Shown piece by piece: positions 6,905 to 7,113 of a stretch of DNA of 7,113 nt. Under the pieces are notes generated by a model. The model did no database searches and was not told the DNA's origin. It saw only the letters and a program-made list of their open reading frames with translations. A program made the position numbers and the translations under genes. Position 1 is the stretch's first letter, and each line of letters opens with the position of its first letter. The DNA lies in NCBI GenBank assembly GCA_051871555.1, contig JBJECZ010000094.1, positions 1 to 7,113 on the forward strand. Direction: 5' to 3'. The DNA comes from SFTJ01 sp051871555 (GTDB taxonomy: Bacteria; Bacteroidota; Bacteroidia; Bacteroidales; Muribaculaceae).

Positions 6905-6942
6905 AGCGCGGACGTATCAGCATACGCCCGCGCTTTCTATTT
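6905..6942 (+). terminator. Intrinsic terminator after the 226-residue protein gene
   Basis: AGCGCGG (6905-6911) pairs with CCGCGCT (6928-6934), and CGTAT (6913-6917) with ATACG (6922-6926). One A-C mismatch interrupts the stem and the loop is CAGC. A T-rich tail, TTTCTATTT (6934-6942), follows on the plus strand. A smaller hairpin, GCTGC (6886-6890) with GCAGC (6897-6901), precedes it. The minus-strand side lacks a U-tract, so it serves the plus-strand gene better than the convergent one. Confidence 0.8.
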
Positions 6943-6991
6943 CCCTGCCTGTCCTACGTGTCAGACATTGTGCTTTCTGCGAGAGATTGTG

Positions 6992-7113
6992 TTATGCTTC
7001 GATTTTCCAATCCGCTAAGGTGTGGCGCTCGAGGTCGAAGTTGATGCCAACTTTCACGATTGGCAAGCCGCTGAGCGCGAACCGCGACGGATAGTCTTTC
7101 AGGTTGATTTGGT
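6992..7113 (-). CDS. C-terminal end of an AAA-ATPase-like/PD-(D/E)XK nuclease-domain protein (partial)
   Basis: The last 39 codons of a gene entering from the right edge are present, with TAA at 6994-6992 read on the minus strand. The visible tail includes KDYPSRFALSG, PIVKVGINFD and ADWKIEA. From memory, this follows the very characteristic ending of the large Bacteroidales protein group with an N-terminal AAA-ATPase-like domain and a C-terminal PD-(D/E)XK nuclease-like domain: a 'KDY' helix, then a 'KVGINF' strand, then a final 'WKI' strand. The catalytic residues and ATPase motifs lie outside the window. The biological role of the group is poorly defined; relation to mobile elements or defence has been suggested but cannot be judged here. 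The gene converges on the 226-residue protein gene and is not part of the SusCD unit. Confidence 0.75.
   Translation of the reverse strand, partial: QINLKDYPSRFALSGLPIVKVGINFDLERHTLADWKIEA

Overview
The window looks like chromosomal DNA from a member of the Bacteroidales. Three things point there: an adjacent SusC/SusD outer-membrane pair, promoter boxes of the Bacteroidetes type (TTTG, then TAnnTTTG about 19 bases on) with A/T-rich leaders and no Shine-Dalgarno sequence, and a surface-lipoprotein signal (Cys-Ser-Asp-Asp) on the SusD-like protein. A gut genus such as those of the Muribaculaceae or Prevotellaceae is plausible, but the family cannot be fixed from this sequence alone.

Layout. 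Bases 1-361 hold no convincing gene. They are GC-rich and strongly structured: two diverged copies of an unit of about 80 bases lie in inverted orientation (1-84 and 144-225) around a spacer with its own hairpin, followed by further hairpins to about 270. Bases 362-663 turn AT-rich and carry a good promoter (437-467) and a leader of nearly 190 bases. Then come a SusC-like TonB-dependent transporter (664-4119) and, 31 bases later, a SusD-like lipoprotein (4151-6040), closed by a strong intrinsic terminator (6075-6108). A separate unit follows: promoter (about 6133-6163), a small secreted protein of unknown function (6200-6880) and a second terminator (6905-6942). The right edge holds the last 39 codons of a convergent minus-strand gene, whose tail matches the AAA-ATPase-like/PD-(D/E)XK proteins common in Bacteroidales.

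How the genes work together. SusC forms the TonB-energised barrel and SusD the hinged surface lid that captures ligand, so the pair imports a glycan, peptide or other nutrient. No glycoside hydrolase, lyase, peptidase, sensor or sigma/anti-sigma pair lies in the window, so the substrate cannot be named. The 226-residue protein is behind a terminator and has its own promoter, so a shared function is not implied.

The least explained part is the structured inverted repeat pair at the left edge. Its two copies share the same hairpin plan, and several of their differences preserve base pairing. This suggests selection for a fold (structured RNA, or a REP/REPIN-like mobile palindrome). I found no complete new gene system.
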